DNA from: Candidatus Eiseniibacteriota bacterium
GTDB lineage: Bacteria; Orphanbacterota; Orphanbacteria; Orphanbacterales; Orphanbacteraceae
Assembly: GCA_029262235.1 (NCBI GenBank)
Contig: JAJCZU010000003.1
Location: 434,001 to 498,000 of the forward strand
Length of the DNA stretch: 64,000 nt
Direction: 5' to 3'
Shown here one piece after another: positions 18,856 through 27,238 of the stretch (within the stretch, counting starts at the first letter, position 1; each line of letters starts with the position of its first letter). The notes beneath the pieces were generated by a model. It ran no database searches. It was not told the DNA's origin and saw nothing but the letters and a program-made list of their open reading frames with translations. A program made the translations under genes and the position numbers.

Positions 18856-19869
18856 GTGAAGAACGGGAAGACATTCGAAGAATTCGGAGCGGTGGCGACG
18901 AAGATTCTCGATGCGAAACTGAGCGAGTACGATCCCTGGATCTACCGCTACTACCATAGTCTGCAATCGACCGCGGGCGTGAAGCAGTATGTCCGTTACC
19001 TCGAGGGGAAACTGGCGTTCGCGGGGGTCGACGTGAAGGACCGCGCCGTGCTCGACGCCGGCTGCGGCTTCGGGCTCGCGCTCGTGCTGCTCGGCATTCT
19101 CGGCGCTCGCGAGATGCACGGCTTCGACCTGTACGACAACATGGTGAACACGATCCGCAGCTACGAGAAGCTGCTGCCCGAGCATCTGGCGAAACGGCTC
19201 AAGGTCCGGCGCGCCGACGCGTCGAACATGCCGTACGAAGACGGCCGGTTCGATCTCGTGACTTCGATCGAGGCGATTTCGCACTATCTGGACGAAGACG
19301 CGTTTCTGCGCGAAGCGCATCGCGTGCTGAAACCGGGCGGCATGCTGCTGATTTCGGACGGCAACAACGATCGCAATCCCTCCGTACGCCGCGACACGAT
19401 CGAGATCTGGGACGCGTTCGAGCAGGGTGAAGTGGGCCAGCAGGTGCACGGCCACACGATCGAAATGCCGTTCGTCAAGAAGCGCGAGCAGCTCATTCGC
19501 GAGCAGTACCCGAAGCTGGCCGATGACGCTGTTCTTGCGCTGGCGCGCGGCACTGCGGGCCTGACCCGCGACGACATCCTGGAGCGTTGCGACACGCACC
19601 TGGCGACCGGCGATCTGCCGGACCGCGTTTACGAGCGGGGCACGATTCCCGTCGACCCGATCAAGGGAGACGTGATCGAACGCCTCTTCGACCCCTACGA
19701 GCTCGCGAAACGGATCGAACGTCTCGGCTTTCGGACGCGCGTCACCGGCTACTGGGGGGGCGCGAGCGGCAAACCGCATCTCGTGGTTGCGAACAAGGCG
19801 CTCTCGATGCTCGGGCCGCTTGCAATCTCGACCGCGGGCGAGTTCCGCATTGCGGCGCAGAAGCTCTAG
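18856..19869 (+). CDS. Class I SAM-dependent methyltransferase
   Basis: A 337-residue protein from GTG 18856, chosen because GGGAGA lies 5 bases upstream; GTG 18829 is possible but has no Shine-Dalgarno. Motif I is VLDAGCGFGLAL (residues about 65-76), followed by the acidic HGFDLYDN strand, DASNMPYEDGRFDLV (motif IV region) and the HRVLKPGGMLLISDG strand typical of Methyltransf_11/25 enzymes. The C-terminal third is an added substrate domain of unknown type. It is followed 12 bases later by the asparagine-synthetase-like gene, so the two probably act in one pathway. The substrate is unknown. Confidence 0.8.
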   Translation: MKNGKTFEEFGAVATKILDAKLSEYDPWIYRYYHSLQSTAGVKQYVRYLEGKLAFAGVDVKDRAVLDAGCGFGLALVLLGILGAREMHGFDLYDNMVNTIRSYEKLLPEHLAKRLKVRRADASNMPYEDGRFDLVTSIEAISHYLDEDAFLREAHRVLKPGGMLLISDGNNDRNPSVRRDTIEIWDAFEQGEVGQQVHGHTIEMPFVKKREQLIREQYPKLADDAVLALARGTAGLTRDDILERCDTHLATGDLPDRVYERGTIPVDPIKGDVIERLFDPYELAKRIERLGFRTRVTGYWGGASGKPHLVVANKALSMLGPLAISTAGEFRIAAQKL

Positions 19870-19881
19870 CGGGGGGGGAGC

Positions 19882-21738
19882 ATGGCCGGACTGTTCGGAT
19901 TCGTCGGCCGCCCGCGCGGAACGGACGCACGAGCGCTCGGCGAGAAGCTGCGATCCATCCTTCATCAATCACCGTACGAAAAGATCGATCTCTGGACGGG
20001 TGACGAGGCGTGTCTCGGCGTAGTGCATCTCGGCCTGCTTCACCCGGCGGCCCAGCCCGCGCACGATCCCGGTACGGGCACACGGCTCGTGCTCGATGGC
20101 GAGATCAGTGAGCCGGAGCGACTGGCGGCGCGTCTGCAGGCAGCCGGCGTCGCCGTTCGCGAGAGTGCTTCGGAGCCGGAACTGCTGCTCGCGCTCTATC
20201 AGTCGCTCGGTCCCGGCGCGTTCGCGGATCTCGACGGGAACTGGGCCGTCGCGATCGTGGACGGCTCCGGGCTCACGCTGATCACCGACCGTCTCGGATC
20301 GCGCCCGATCATGACCGCGAAGACGCCGTGGGGGACCGCGTTCTTCCCCGAACTGAAGGGCGTGCTCGCGCTCGAAGATCACGGCATGCGGATCGATCGG
20401 AACGCGGTCGTCGAATTCTTCCTGCTGCATTTCGTGATGGGCACCAAGACGTTTATCGAGGGCGTGACGCTCGTTCCGCCGGCCACGGTCATGCGCGTTG
20501 AAGGCGATGAGATCAGCGCGCGGCGCTACTGGACGGTGCAGGCCCCGCGCGTGTACGAAACGCGTACGGACGCCGAGTGGATCGAAGGATACGCCACGCG
20601 CCTCCAGCGGGCGGTACGGAAGCGCGTGAGCAAACCGCCGACGGCCGGGTTGACGCTCTCGGGCGGCTTCGATACGCGCCTGATTCTTGCCGCGACCGAT
20701 CGCAGCCGTCCGCCGCTTCACACGTTCACATTCGGAGAGCCGCGATCGTGGGATCGTCGTTTTGCGCGGCGTGCGGCGCGGGCGCGCGGGACGGTTCATC
20801 ACGAAACGGGACCGTGTTACGAAGAGATGGTCGCGCGCCTCGATCGATACGTCTGGTTCACGGACGGGATGATCCCGTGCCACCACGGGCAGATCGCGGC
20901 GCTCTTTCCGTTGCTTCGCGAGAACGTGGATGTGGTGCTCGAAGGAATTTCCGCCGCGACCGGGCCTCTGGTCCTTTACGCGCGGGGCCGTCTGCATGCG
21001 ATGGCGAAAACGCCCGAAGACGATTTTATTCGCAGGATGCACGCGTATCGGACTGCGGCTCGCCCGGCGCTCTTTCGCACGCTCCTCGCAGACTCGTACG
21101 GCGCGCTCGTTGACGAGTATCCGACGCAGGAGTTCGTGGACAACCTGGGCGACCCGGACGACTTCCCGTGGATTCGGGCGGTTCGGTTTGCATGGACGCA
21201 GCATCTCAGGCGATTCAGCGGCACGGGGGGGCGGTACCTCCGCACGGCTACGGAAGTGAGGCAGCCTCTCTGCGATTACGATCTGCTGGACTACACCCTG
21301 CAACTTCCGCTCGGCGTGCTGATCGATCCGAACTTCGTGCACAATGTGGCTTCGCGGCTGGCGCCGGAACTCGATCGCGTGCCATTCGCGCGCGACGGGC
21401 TCCCGGGCATTCCGACGCTCGCGGAGCAGTTCTGGCAGTGGCGCGTGAACCAGGTCAAGAACTGGCTCGGGCGTGTAACGGGCGGCGGAATTCCTCGCCG
21501 TGACTCGCGTGTTCTGATCGACCACGCCGTGCCGCTTGCCGGCCGTTTCGGAGAGCGCGTAGCGACGGTCCTGACGGACTCCCGCCTCGCCGGGCGTGGC
21601 ATTCTGAACGGCGCGCGCGTTCGTGAGATCGTGCGCGAACACGAGGAGGGCCGCACGGATCACACGAAACTGCTCTGGACGCTGTTCGGCTTCGAGCTCT
21701 GGTGCCGTCAGTTCTTCGACGGGGAACACCTGGAGTAG
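19882..21738 (+). CDS. Asparagine-synthetase-like protein lacking the glutaminase cysteine
   Basis: A 618-residue protein with the two-domain AsnB layout: a class II glutamine amidotransferase-like N-terminus (residues 1-190, with LVLDGEIS and DLDGNWAVAIVD) and an ATP-dependent synthetase domain (about 215-610) whose PP-loop is LTLSGGFDTRLIL near residue 260. Genuine AsnB proteins begin Met-Cys, the Cys being the glutaminase nucleophile; this one begins Met-Ala-Gly-Leu-Phe, so it cannot hydrolyse glutamine by the usual route. The PP-loop Ser is also Thr (SGGFDT). Such proteins may use free ammonia or, like beta-lactam synthetase and lasso-peptide cyclases, adenylate a carboxylate for another nucleophile. 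GGGGGGGGAG precedes the ATG. Context (methyltransferase, glycosyltransferase) hints at a surface glycan or small-molecule pathway. Confidence 0.8.
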   Translation: MAGLFGFVGRPRGTDARALGEKLRSILHQSPYEKIDLWTGDEACLGVVHLGLLHPAAQPAHDPGTGTRLVLDGEISEPERLAARLQAAGVAVRESASEPELLLALYQSLGPGAFADLDGNWAVAIVDGSGLTLITDRLGSRPIMTAKTPWGTAFFPELKGVLALEDHGMRIDRNAVVEFFLLHFVMGTKTFIEGVTLVPPATVMRVEGDEISARRYWTVQAPRVYETRTDAEWIEGYATRLQRAVRKRVSKPPTAGLTLSGGFDTRLILAATDRSRPPLHTFTFGEPRSWDRRFARRAARARGTVHHETGPCYEEMVARLDRYVWFTDGMIPCHHGQIAALFPLLRENVDVVLEGISAATGPLVLYARGRLHAMAKTPEDDFIRRMHAYRTAARPALFRTLLADSYGALVDEYPTQEFVDNLGDPDDFPWIRAVRFAWTQHLRRFSGTGGRYLRTATEVRQPLCDYDLLDYTLQLPLGVLIDPNFVHNVASRLAPELDRVPFARDGLPGIPTLAEQFWQWRVNQVKNWLGRVTGGGIPRRDSRVLIDHAVPLAGRFGERVATVLTDSRLAGRGILNGARVREIVREHEEGRTDHTKLLWTLFGFELWCRQFFDGEHLE

Positions 21739-21745
21739 TCGAAGG

Positions 21746-21770
21746 CCGGGCATTCGCTGCCCGGGCTTCT
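21746..21770 (+). terminator. Hairpin after the asparagine-synthetase-like gene
   Basis: A 7-bp stem CCGGGCA/TGCCCGG (21746-21752 with 21758-21764) with loop TTCGC is followed by GGCTTCT. The U-tract is weak, but the location 7 bases past the stop and before selD supports a terminator. Confidence 0.5.
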
Positions 21771-21823
21771 ACTGAGAGTGCTATTCTGACGGCACGTGAA
21801 AAAAGACAGGAAAGGGGAATGGA

Positions 21824-22882
21824 GTGTTTCGCAACTTCTTCAGAAAGAAAAAGACGCTGACGGGTCTCTCGCGGACCTGCGGCTGAGCGGCGAAGCTCTC
21901 TCCGGCGGTCTTGTCGGAGGTCCTAGCAAAAATGCCGGGCTCGTCCCACGCAGAGTTGCTCGTGGGGTACGAGTCTTCCGACGATGCCGCCGTGTATCGT
22001 ATCGACGGGGAGCGGGCGATCGTGTCGACCGTCGATTTCATCACGCCTCCTGTCGATGACCCCGCGTGGTTCGGTCGGATTGCCGCGGCCAACTCGCTTT
22101 CGGATATTTATGCCATGGGGGCGAAGCCGCTTTTCGCGCTGAACCTCGTGATGTATCCCGAGAAGGTGCTCGGGAAGCGCGTCCTCGGGGAAATCCTGGC
22201 CGGCGCGGCGGAGAAAGTGAAAGAGGCGGGCGCGGTTCTGGCAGGCGGGCACTCGGTCGATGACAGGGAGCCGAAGTTCGGGCTCTGCGTGACAGGCATC
22301 GTCGACATTCCGCTTCTACTGAGAAACAGCGGCACCATTGCCGGGGACGCGATCATCCTGACGAAACCGCTCGGGACGGGCGTTCTCTTCAACGCGGTCA
22401 AGGCAGGGGCCCACTCCTTTTCCCGACTGGAAGAGATGTTGCCCCAGGTTGCCCGATTGAACGGGGACGGACTCGCCGTACTGCGAAAGCATGGAGTGAG
22501 GGCCCTTACGGACGTGTCCGGGTTCGGGCTCGCCGGCCATCTGTGCGAGATCGCGCGTTCGAGCAACGTCACGGTCAAAGTGCAGTCGGCCGCGATTCCC
22601 GTCTATGAAGATGCCGTCGCCCTGTATCGCGCAGGGCACACCACGGGGAGCAACCGGGGAAACCGGGAGAACGTGGCGGCGGAGATACGCGTGGCCGCGT
22701 CCTCTCCCTCGGAGCGCGAGGAACTGTGGTTCGATCCCCAGACATCGGGCGGCCTTCTGGCTGCGTTACCCCGTGAATCCGCCCTCCGCGCGGTCGAAGA
22801 ACTCCGCGAAGCGGGCTATTCCGGCAGCGCGATCATCGGCGAAGTGGTTTCGCCGGGGATCGAACGCCTGATCTTCGAGTAG
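21824..22882 (+). CDS. selD: Selenide, water dikinase, selenocysteine-containing
   Basis: SelD makes selenophosphate from selenide and ATP for tRNA-Sec charging. Read from GTG 21824 (GGGGAAT 6-9 bases upstream) through the in-frame TGA at 21884 as selenocysteine, the product is 352 residues: LTGLSRTCG-U-AAK places Sec21 and Lys24 exactly where SelD has its catalytic Cys/Sec and Lys. Further SelD motifs are ESSDDAAVYR, SLSDIYAMGAKPLFALNL, VLAGGHSVDD, DVSGFGLAGH and FDPQTSGGLLA. A conventional caller would start at TTG 21911 and lose the active site. A SECIS hairpin follows the TGA. No selA, selB or selC is seen nearby. Confidence 0.93.
21884..21919 (+). promoter_or_regulatory. Bacterial SECIS element with its UGA codon
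   Basis: After the UGA (21884-21886) comes a 13-base spacer, then a 7-bp stem CTCCGGC (21900-21906) pairing with GTCGGAG (21913-21919, one G-U) and a 6-base loop GGTCTT. The loop GGU begins 21 bases after the UGA. A small stem with a GGUCU apical loop at this distance is the form bound by SelB in E. coli fdhF. Confidence 0.88.
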
Positions 22883-23166
22883 CCGGCCGGCCTTTCCGCA
22901 GGAATTCCTTTCCCACTCGATTGACTCATTCCCGTCATCCCCCCTTTCCCGGGGAAAATCCCGCCCGTTCCTGTCCCGATTCCGACCGAAAGGGAAATCT
23001 TCTTCCGTCCCCCGGTTCCCATCGAGGGCCATGCATGCCCACAGGTTCCCGGCTCGTCGCGCTAACTCGCTTGGAAACATAAAGATAAATTCGTCAGAAA
23101 CGAAAAGCATAGGGGAAGAGTGATGGGAATCGTACCGCGAGAAGCGGGAAGGAGAGGGCATCTTCG
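22883..23166 (+). other. Leader region between selD and the flagellar sensor gene
   Basis: 284 bases without a supported gene. It begins with a palindromic GGCCGGCC followed by CTTTCC (weak terminator candidate), then a C/T-rich stretch, then an AT-rich patch at 23071-23092 (TTGGAAACATAAAGATAAAT) that probably contains the promoter of the sensor-regulator operon and resembles a patch upstream of the methyltransferase gene. Confidence 0.45.
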
Positions 23167-24399
23167 ATGGATGAGAAATCGCAGACCCCCGGGAACCTCG
23201 GTACCGCTCTGGCGAGCGTGGCGGAGAGTATCGGGTCGCTCGATCAGGCATGTTCCGAACTCCAGCGGAGCGCGGACAATTATAACCACGGCCTCGAAAG
23301 CTCGAATCAGGAGCTGAGCGCGGTGGTGGTCCAGAAGGACATCCTGCTCGACCGCCTCACTACCATATTGAAGAAGGTTCCCGCGGGAATCATTCTGCTC
23401 GACGACCAGGGCGTGATCCAGGACGTGAACCCGGCTACGGAACAGCTTACGAATTACAATCGCGACGAACTCGTCGGCCGCGAGTACTGGGAATGCTTCG
23501 GCGTTTCCACATACCGGAACGGGCCGGGCGCCGTGGTGCAGGGAAGGAATTCCATTTCCGACTATCACAAAGTGATCCCGAATCGCGAAGGCGCCGGTCT
23601 TCACGTGCGCGCTTCGTGCACGCCGATCCGTTCGGCGTCGGGCGAGCTTTCGGGCGTGCTCGAAGTGCTGGAAGAAGTGTCGCGCCCGGGCTTTCTGTCA
23701 CACGAAGATCATCGCCGCCTGATGCAGGAAGCGCTTCGCAGCTACGCGGAGGAGCTGACGAGCAAGATCCGGTCGCCGCTTGCGGGCGTGGCGGGCTTTC
23801 TCGAGATGCTGCACGAAGAACAGAACGAGTCGAATCGCAAAGTCATCGGGAAGATCATCGCCGGCGTGCTGGGGATCGAGGAAACGCTCGACGCGGGGCT
23901 CGCCCGCATCTCGCAGCCGGTCATCGAACCGCAGGTACAGGATCTCGCCGGCGCGATCGACCGCGCGGTGCTTCACTTCCGCCGCAGCACGGCGATCACC
24001 GTGCAGTTCGAAATCGACAAGCATTACGCCGTAACGGAATCGCTCGTGAAGCTCGACTACGACGGCTTCGAGCGCACGGTCGCGGCCGTGCTGCAGAACG
24101 CGCTCGAATCGAGCGCCGAGCAGCGCCCCCTCATTAAAGTATCGCTTCTCGAAGACCCCGAAGAACAGGTTTACGCGATCGAAGTCAGCGATCACGGCAT
24201 GGGGATGACCGACGACGTGCTGCGCCGCTGCGAACAGCCTTTCTTTACGACGAAGGAACACGGCCTCGGCATCGGCCTCACGATCGCGCAGCGTTTCGTG
24301 ACGAGCCACGGCGGACGGCTTCGCATTCATTCGGTGCCGACACGCGGCACTACCGTATCGCTGCAGTTGCCGCAATGGGAGACGAATCATGCAGTCTAA
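23167..24399 (+). CDS. FleS/FlrB-like PAS sensor kinase with the phospho-acceptor His replaced by Ser
   Basis: A 410-residue cytoplasmic protein with no transmembrane segment. Residues 1-65 form a coiled coil; a PAS domain covers about 66-170 (IILLDDQGVIQDVNPATEQL). A dimerisation helix region follows, whose H-box reads ELTSKIRSPLAGV; aligned with the usual xHE(I/L)RxPL the histidine is Ser199. The ATP-binding domain keeps its N-box (VLQNALESS), G1 (DHGMGM), F-box (FFTTKEHG) and G2 (LGIGL) near residues 300-380. In flagellar systems such kinases phosphorylate the sigma-54 activator encoded next door; here autophosphorylation by the standard route is not possible. The gene overlaps the regulator gene by 11 bases, so they are co-translated partners. 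Confidence 0.85.
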   Translation: MDEKSQTPGNLGTALASVAESIGSLDQACSELQRSADNYNHGLESSNQELSAVVVQKDILLDRLTTILKKVPAGIILLDDQGVIQDVNPATEQLTNYNRDELVGREYWECFGVSTYRNGPGAVVQGRNSISDYHKVIPNREGAGLHVRASCTPIRSASGELSGVLEVLEEVSRPGFLSHEDHRRLMQEALRSYAEELTSKIRSPLAGVAGFLEMLHEEQNESNRKVIGKIIAGVLGIEETLDAGLARISQPVIEPQVQDLAGAIDRAVLHFRRSTAITVQFEIDKHYAVTESLVKLDYDGFERTVAAVLQNALESSAEQRPLIKVSLLEDPEEQVYAIEVSDHGMGMTDDVLRRCEQPFFTTKEHGLGIGLTIAQRFVTSHGGRLRIHSVPTRGTTVSLQLPQWETNHAV

Positions 24400-25915
24400 G
24401 GCCGACCTCACGTGCCTCGTGATCGAAGCGGACGAGCTTCTGCGCGACTTCCTTCAGGAGTACCTGACACGGAACGGCGCGCGCACGACCGTCACGCCCG
24501 ATCTCGAAGAAGGCGCGGTGGCCGCGCGGCTTTCGTCGTTCGATCTGATCCTGGTCGAAGAAACGCCGGGCGGCGAGTCGACCGCGCTCATGCGGAAGCT
24601 CATGCAGTCGTGTTCGGACTCGCGCGTCGTCGTGATCGCTTCGATCGGGAGCCTCGAGTCATCGGTGCACGCGTTCCGGAACGGCGCTTACGACTATCTG
24701 ACGAAGCCGATCGGGTCGGAAGAGCTGCGCCGCCTGCTGGCGCGGGTCCGGTCCGAATCCGCCGCCGCGGCAACGGCAGAGAAACCGGATGCGAAAGTCG
24801 CCGCGAGTCCCGCGGGAAGCGCCGGGAACGGGCTCGGAAGATCGACCGGCGGTTCCGCGCCTGCGCCGGTCGCGGGCAGTGAATCGGAGTCGATCATCGG
24901 GTCGAGCGCCGTGATTCACGAAGTGCGCCAGCTCGTGCGTATCGCGGCGCGCTCGGACGCCACCGTGCTGATCTCGGGCGAAACGGGAACCGGAAAGGAA
25001 CTCGTTTCCCGTTCCATTCACGATCAGAGCGACCGCAGCAACGATCCGTTCCTGAGCCTGAACTGCGCCGCGCTGCCCGAATCGCTTTTCGAAAGCGAAC
25101 TGTTCGGGCACGAGAAGGGCGCGTTCACGGGCGCGATTCAGGCGCGCAAGGGACGCTTCGAACGTGCCGGCTCCGGCACGATTCTGCTCGACGAGATCTC
25201 GGAAGTGAGCCTCGGCCTCCAGTCGAAGCTGCTCCGCGTGCTGCAGGAGCGTGAGTTCGAGCGGATCGGGTCCACGACCACGGAACGCCTGAACGCCCGC
25301 GTCCTTGCCACGACGAACCGCGATCTCGCGACCGAAATCAAGAACGAACGTTTTCGCTCGGACCTCTATTACAGGCTGAGCGTCTTTCCGATTCATCTGC
25401 CGCCGCTGCGTGAGCGCGGCCAGGACATTCTGGAGCTCGCCACGCATTTCCTCGCGCAGTTCGCGGCGCGCAACGAGAGCGCCCCGCCCCGCACGCTGAG
25501 TGAAGCGGCGCAGGCGAAGCTGCTTGCGTACTCCTGGCCCGGCAATGTGCGCCAGCTGCACAACTGTCTCGAGCGGGCCTGTCTTCTGGCGACGTCCGAC
25601 CGCATTCTCGCGCAGGACCTCGCGATCGCGGGCGCGGACCCGGTTCGCGAAGACGGCGGCGGCATTCTCGAAAATCCGAAGTCGGTGCTCGAGAAGATGG
25701 AAGAAGAACTGCTTCTTCGCGCGATTCAGGAATGCGCCGGCAATCGCACGGAAGCGGCGCGCCGGCTCGGCATCACGACACGCACCCTGCGGAACAAACT
25801 TCACCGGATGGGAAAGATGGGATTCATGAAAGGGGAAGATATTTCCGGAAAGCCGGTTCCTTCCTCCTTTACGCCGATGGACTCGGAGAGCTTCGCGCGG
25901 TCCTTGACGACCTGA
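24389..25915 (+). CDS. Sigma-54-dependent flagellar activator (FlrC/FleR/FlgR type) with degenerate receiver
   Basis: A 508-residue protein in three parts. Residues 8-120 are a receiver-like domain whose acid pocket is E13-A14-D15 rather than DD, and whose phospho-acceptor position is Glu57 (DLILVEETPG); the conserved Lys in YDYLTKPI remains. Residues about 170-400 are a complete AAA+ domain: Walker A GETGTGKE, the sigma-54-contacting GAFTGA loop near residue 244, Walker B TILLDEIS, and the WPGNVRQL sensor-2 region. Residues about 445-485 are a Fis-type helix-turn-helix (NRTEAARRLGITTRTL). It should open sigma-54 promoters of flagellar genes; the Glu may mimic the phosphorylated state. It immediately precedes flgB. 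Confidence 0.92.
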   Translation: MQSKADLTCLVIEADELLRDFLQEYLTRNGARTTVTPDLEEGAVAARLSSFDLILVEETPGGESTALMRKLMQSCSDSRVVVIASIGSLESSVHAFRNGAYDYLTKPIGSEELRRLLARVRSESAAAATAEKPDAKVAASPAGSAGNGLGRSTGGSAPAPVAGSESESIIGSSAVIHEVRQLVRIAARSDATVLISGETGTGKELVSRSIHDQSDRSNDPFLSLNCAALPESLFESELFGHEKGAFTGAIQARKGRFERAGSGTILLDEISEVSLGLQSKLLRVLQEREFERIGSTTTERLNARVLATTNRDLATEIKNERFRSDLYYRLSVFPIHLPPLRERGQDILELATHFLAQFAARNESAPPRTLSEAAQAKLLAYSWPGNVRQLHNCLERACLLATSDRILAQDLAIAGADPVREDGGGILENPKSVLEKMEEELLLRAIQECAGNRTEAARRLGITTRTLRNKLHRMGKMGFMKGEDISGKPVPSSFTPMDSESFARSLTT

Positions 25916-25943
25916 TCGGGACAGGTTTTTCACATGGCGCAAC

Positions 25944-25959
25944 TGGTCTGATAGTTGCT
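25944..25959 (+). promoter_or_regulatory. Candidate sigma-54 promoter before flgB
   Basis: TGGTCTGATAGTTGCT keeps the -24 GG and -12 GC at exact spacing and matches TGG...TTGCT of the consensus, but positions 4-6 differ. The start site would fall about 12 bases before the flgB ATG, giving a very short leader, so the call is moderate. Confidence 0.45.
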
Positions 25960-25982
25960 CCATTTCCTTGTGGAGGAAAAGC

Positions 25983-26366
25983 ATGGACAAGCTTTCGATA
26001 TTCGGACCCGGGCTGCAGAACCTGCGCCAGATTCTGGACAAGACCACTTTCTCGCAGAAGGTGCTGTCCAAGAATGTTGCGAACGCGGAAGTGCCCGGTT
26101 ACCAGGGAGAGCGCCCGAACTTCGAAGACGCGTTGAACGAGCGCGATCTGAACCTGCGCGCTACCGACGAAAAGCACATCACTTCGGTGAAGGATCACGC
26201 GCAGTTCAAAACGGAGAAGGACGATACCGGCAATCCCGACGGGAGCGTCGACATGGAGAACACGCTCGTTTCGCTTGTGAAAACGCGCATGAATCACGCG
26301 CTGACCGCGCGGCTTGCGACTCACAAACTTCGTTCACTTCGCAGCGCGATCAGCGGCAATCGATAG
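25983..26366 (+). CDS. flgB: Flagellar proximal rod protein FlgB
   Basis: 127 residues. The N-terminal rod motif LSKNVANAEVPGYQ (about residues 32-45) and a C-terminal heptad helix (LVKTRMNHALTARLAT) are those of FlgB, which joins the MS-ring/FliE to the rod. ATG 25983 was chosen for GGAGGAAA four bases upstream. It heads the run flgB-flgC-fliE, the usual proximal rod trio. Confidence 0.94.
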   Translation: MDKLSIFGPGLQNLRQILDKTTFSQKVLSKNVANAEVPGYQGERPNFEDALNERDLNLRATDEKHITSVKDHAQFKTEKDDTGNPDGSVDMENTLVSLVKTRMNHALTARLATHKLRSLRSAISGNR

Positions 26367-26378
26367 GAGTAGGTTCCG

Positions 26379-26879
26379 ATGGAAACAAGTGCCACATCAT
26401 CGATTCAGGTAAGCGCCTCGGGAATGGCGGCGCAGCGGAAGCGCATGGAAGCGATCGCGAAGAATCTCGCGAACGCCGATTCGGTTGCGCGCCCCGGCGA
26501 GGACGTCTACAAAGCCGTTCGCGTCGACATTTCCCAGAAGGAAACGACGGCGAAAGTTGCCCAGCCCGAGGGGCCGGACCAGGTTTCTGTTGGTCGTACG
26601 AACGCGCGACACATGCGGTCGAGCAAACCCGACGTTCGCATCAAGGACGTGTCCCAGCGCGAGCAGGTCGAGGGCATCGAGCAGCAGATCGACACGGAAG
26701 CGGTTCTCGTCTACGAGCCGGGGCATCCGTATGCGGGCGAAGACGGGTACGTCAGAAAGCCGGACATCAATCCGATTGTCGAGATGGTCTCTCTTATGGA
26801 AGCCACGCGCGCGTATGAGGCGAACCTCGCGGCGCTGAAGAATTACCAGGACATGTACGACCGATCGATCGAGATCTAG
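26379..26879 (+). CDS. flgC: Flagellar proximal rod protein FlgC
   Basis: 166 residues; MEAIAKNLANADSVA near residue 23 is the N-terminal rod/hook-family signature and YVRKPDINPIVEMVSLMEATRAYEAN-type C-terminus (about 125-150) is diagnostic for FlgC. AGGAGTAGG precedes the ATG. FlgC forms the rod with FlgB, FlgF and FlgG, and is exported by the flagellar type III apparatus. Confidence 0.96.
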   Translation: METSATSSIQVSASGMAAQRKRMEAIAKNLANADSVARPGEDVYKAVRVDISQKETTAKVAQPEGPDQVSVGRTNARHMRSSKPDVRIKDVSQREQVEGIEQQIDTEAVLVYEPGHPYAGEDGYVRKPDINPIVEMVSLMEATRAYEANLAALKNYQDMYDRSIEI

Positions 26880-26891
26880 AGGCGGTTTTTC

Positions 26892-27224
26892 ATGGGTATC
26901 GACTTCATCAACTTCAATACGCCCGGGGCGCAGGGGCTGGACGATCTCGCGAAGACGTTCAAGATCAAGGACGCCGGGATCGAGCCGGAGGGCGCGAGCG
27001 GATCGGGTTCCTTCGCGCAGACGCTGAAGGATGTGCTGGGTCAGGTATCCGAGATGGACAACTCCGCGGATGCCAAGATCGCGAGTATGAACCGGGGCGA
27101 AAATGTCGACCCGCACGATGTTCTGCTCGCGGTGCAGGAAGCGAACATGGCGCTGGATCTACTGATTCAGGTGCGGAACCGCCTTGTTGACGCGTATCAG
27201 GAACTGTCGAGAACACCGCTTTAG
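26892..27224 (+). CDS. fliE: MS-ring/rod junction protein FliE
   Basis: 110 residues; SFAQTLKDVLGQVSEMDNSADAKI in the middle and PHDVLLAVQEANMALDLLIQVRNRL towards the C-terminus match FliE. It links the FliF ring to the FlgB rod and is needed for rod export. GAGGCGG precedes the ATG by 7 bases. Confidence 0.96.
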   Translation: MGIDFINFNTPGAQGLDDLAKTFKIKDAGIEPEGASGSGSFAQTLKDVLGQVSEMDNSADAKIASMNRGENVDPHDVLLAVQEANMALDLLIQVRNRLVDAYQELSRTPL

Positions 27225-27238
27225 GAAAGAGGACGGAT

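Noticed and set aside
21884-21886. TGA as an ordinary stop, giving a disrupted selD pseudogene
   Set aside because: The flanking peptide matches the SelD active site and a SECIS hairpin follows at the right distance, so selenocysteine is the better reading.
23120-23317. 65-codon ORF beginning GTG/ATG upstream of the sensor kinase
   Set aside because: It overlaps the kinase start in another frame, its translation is Arg/Gly-rich shadow sequence, and no domain is visible.
25935-25950. TGGCGCAACTGG as the -24/-12 promoter of flgB
   Set aside because: No TTGC lies at the required 11-base offset; the TGGT...TTGCT just downstream fits the spacing better.
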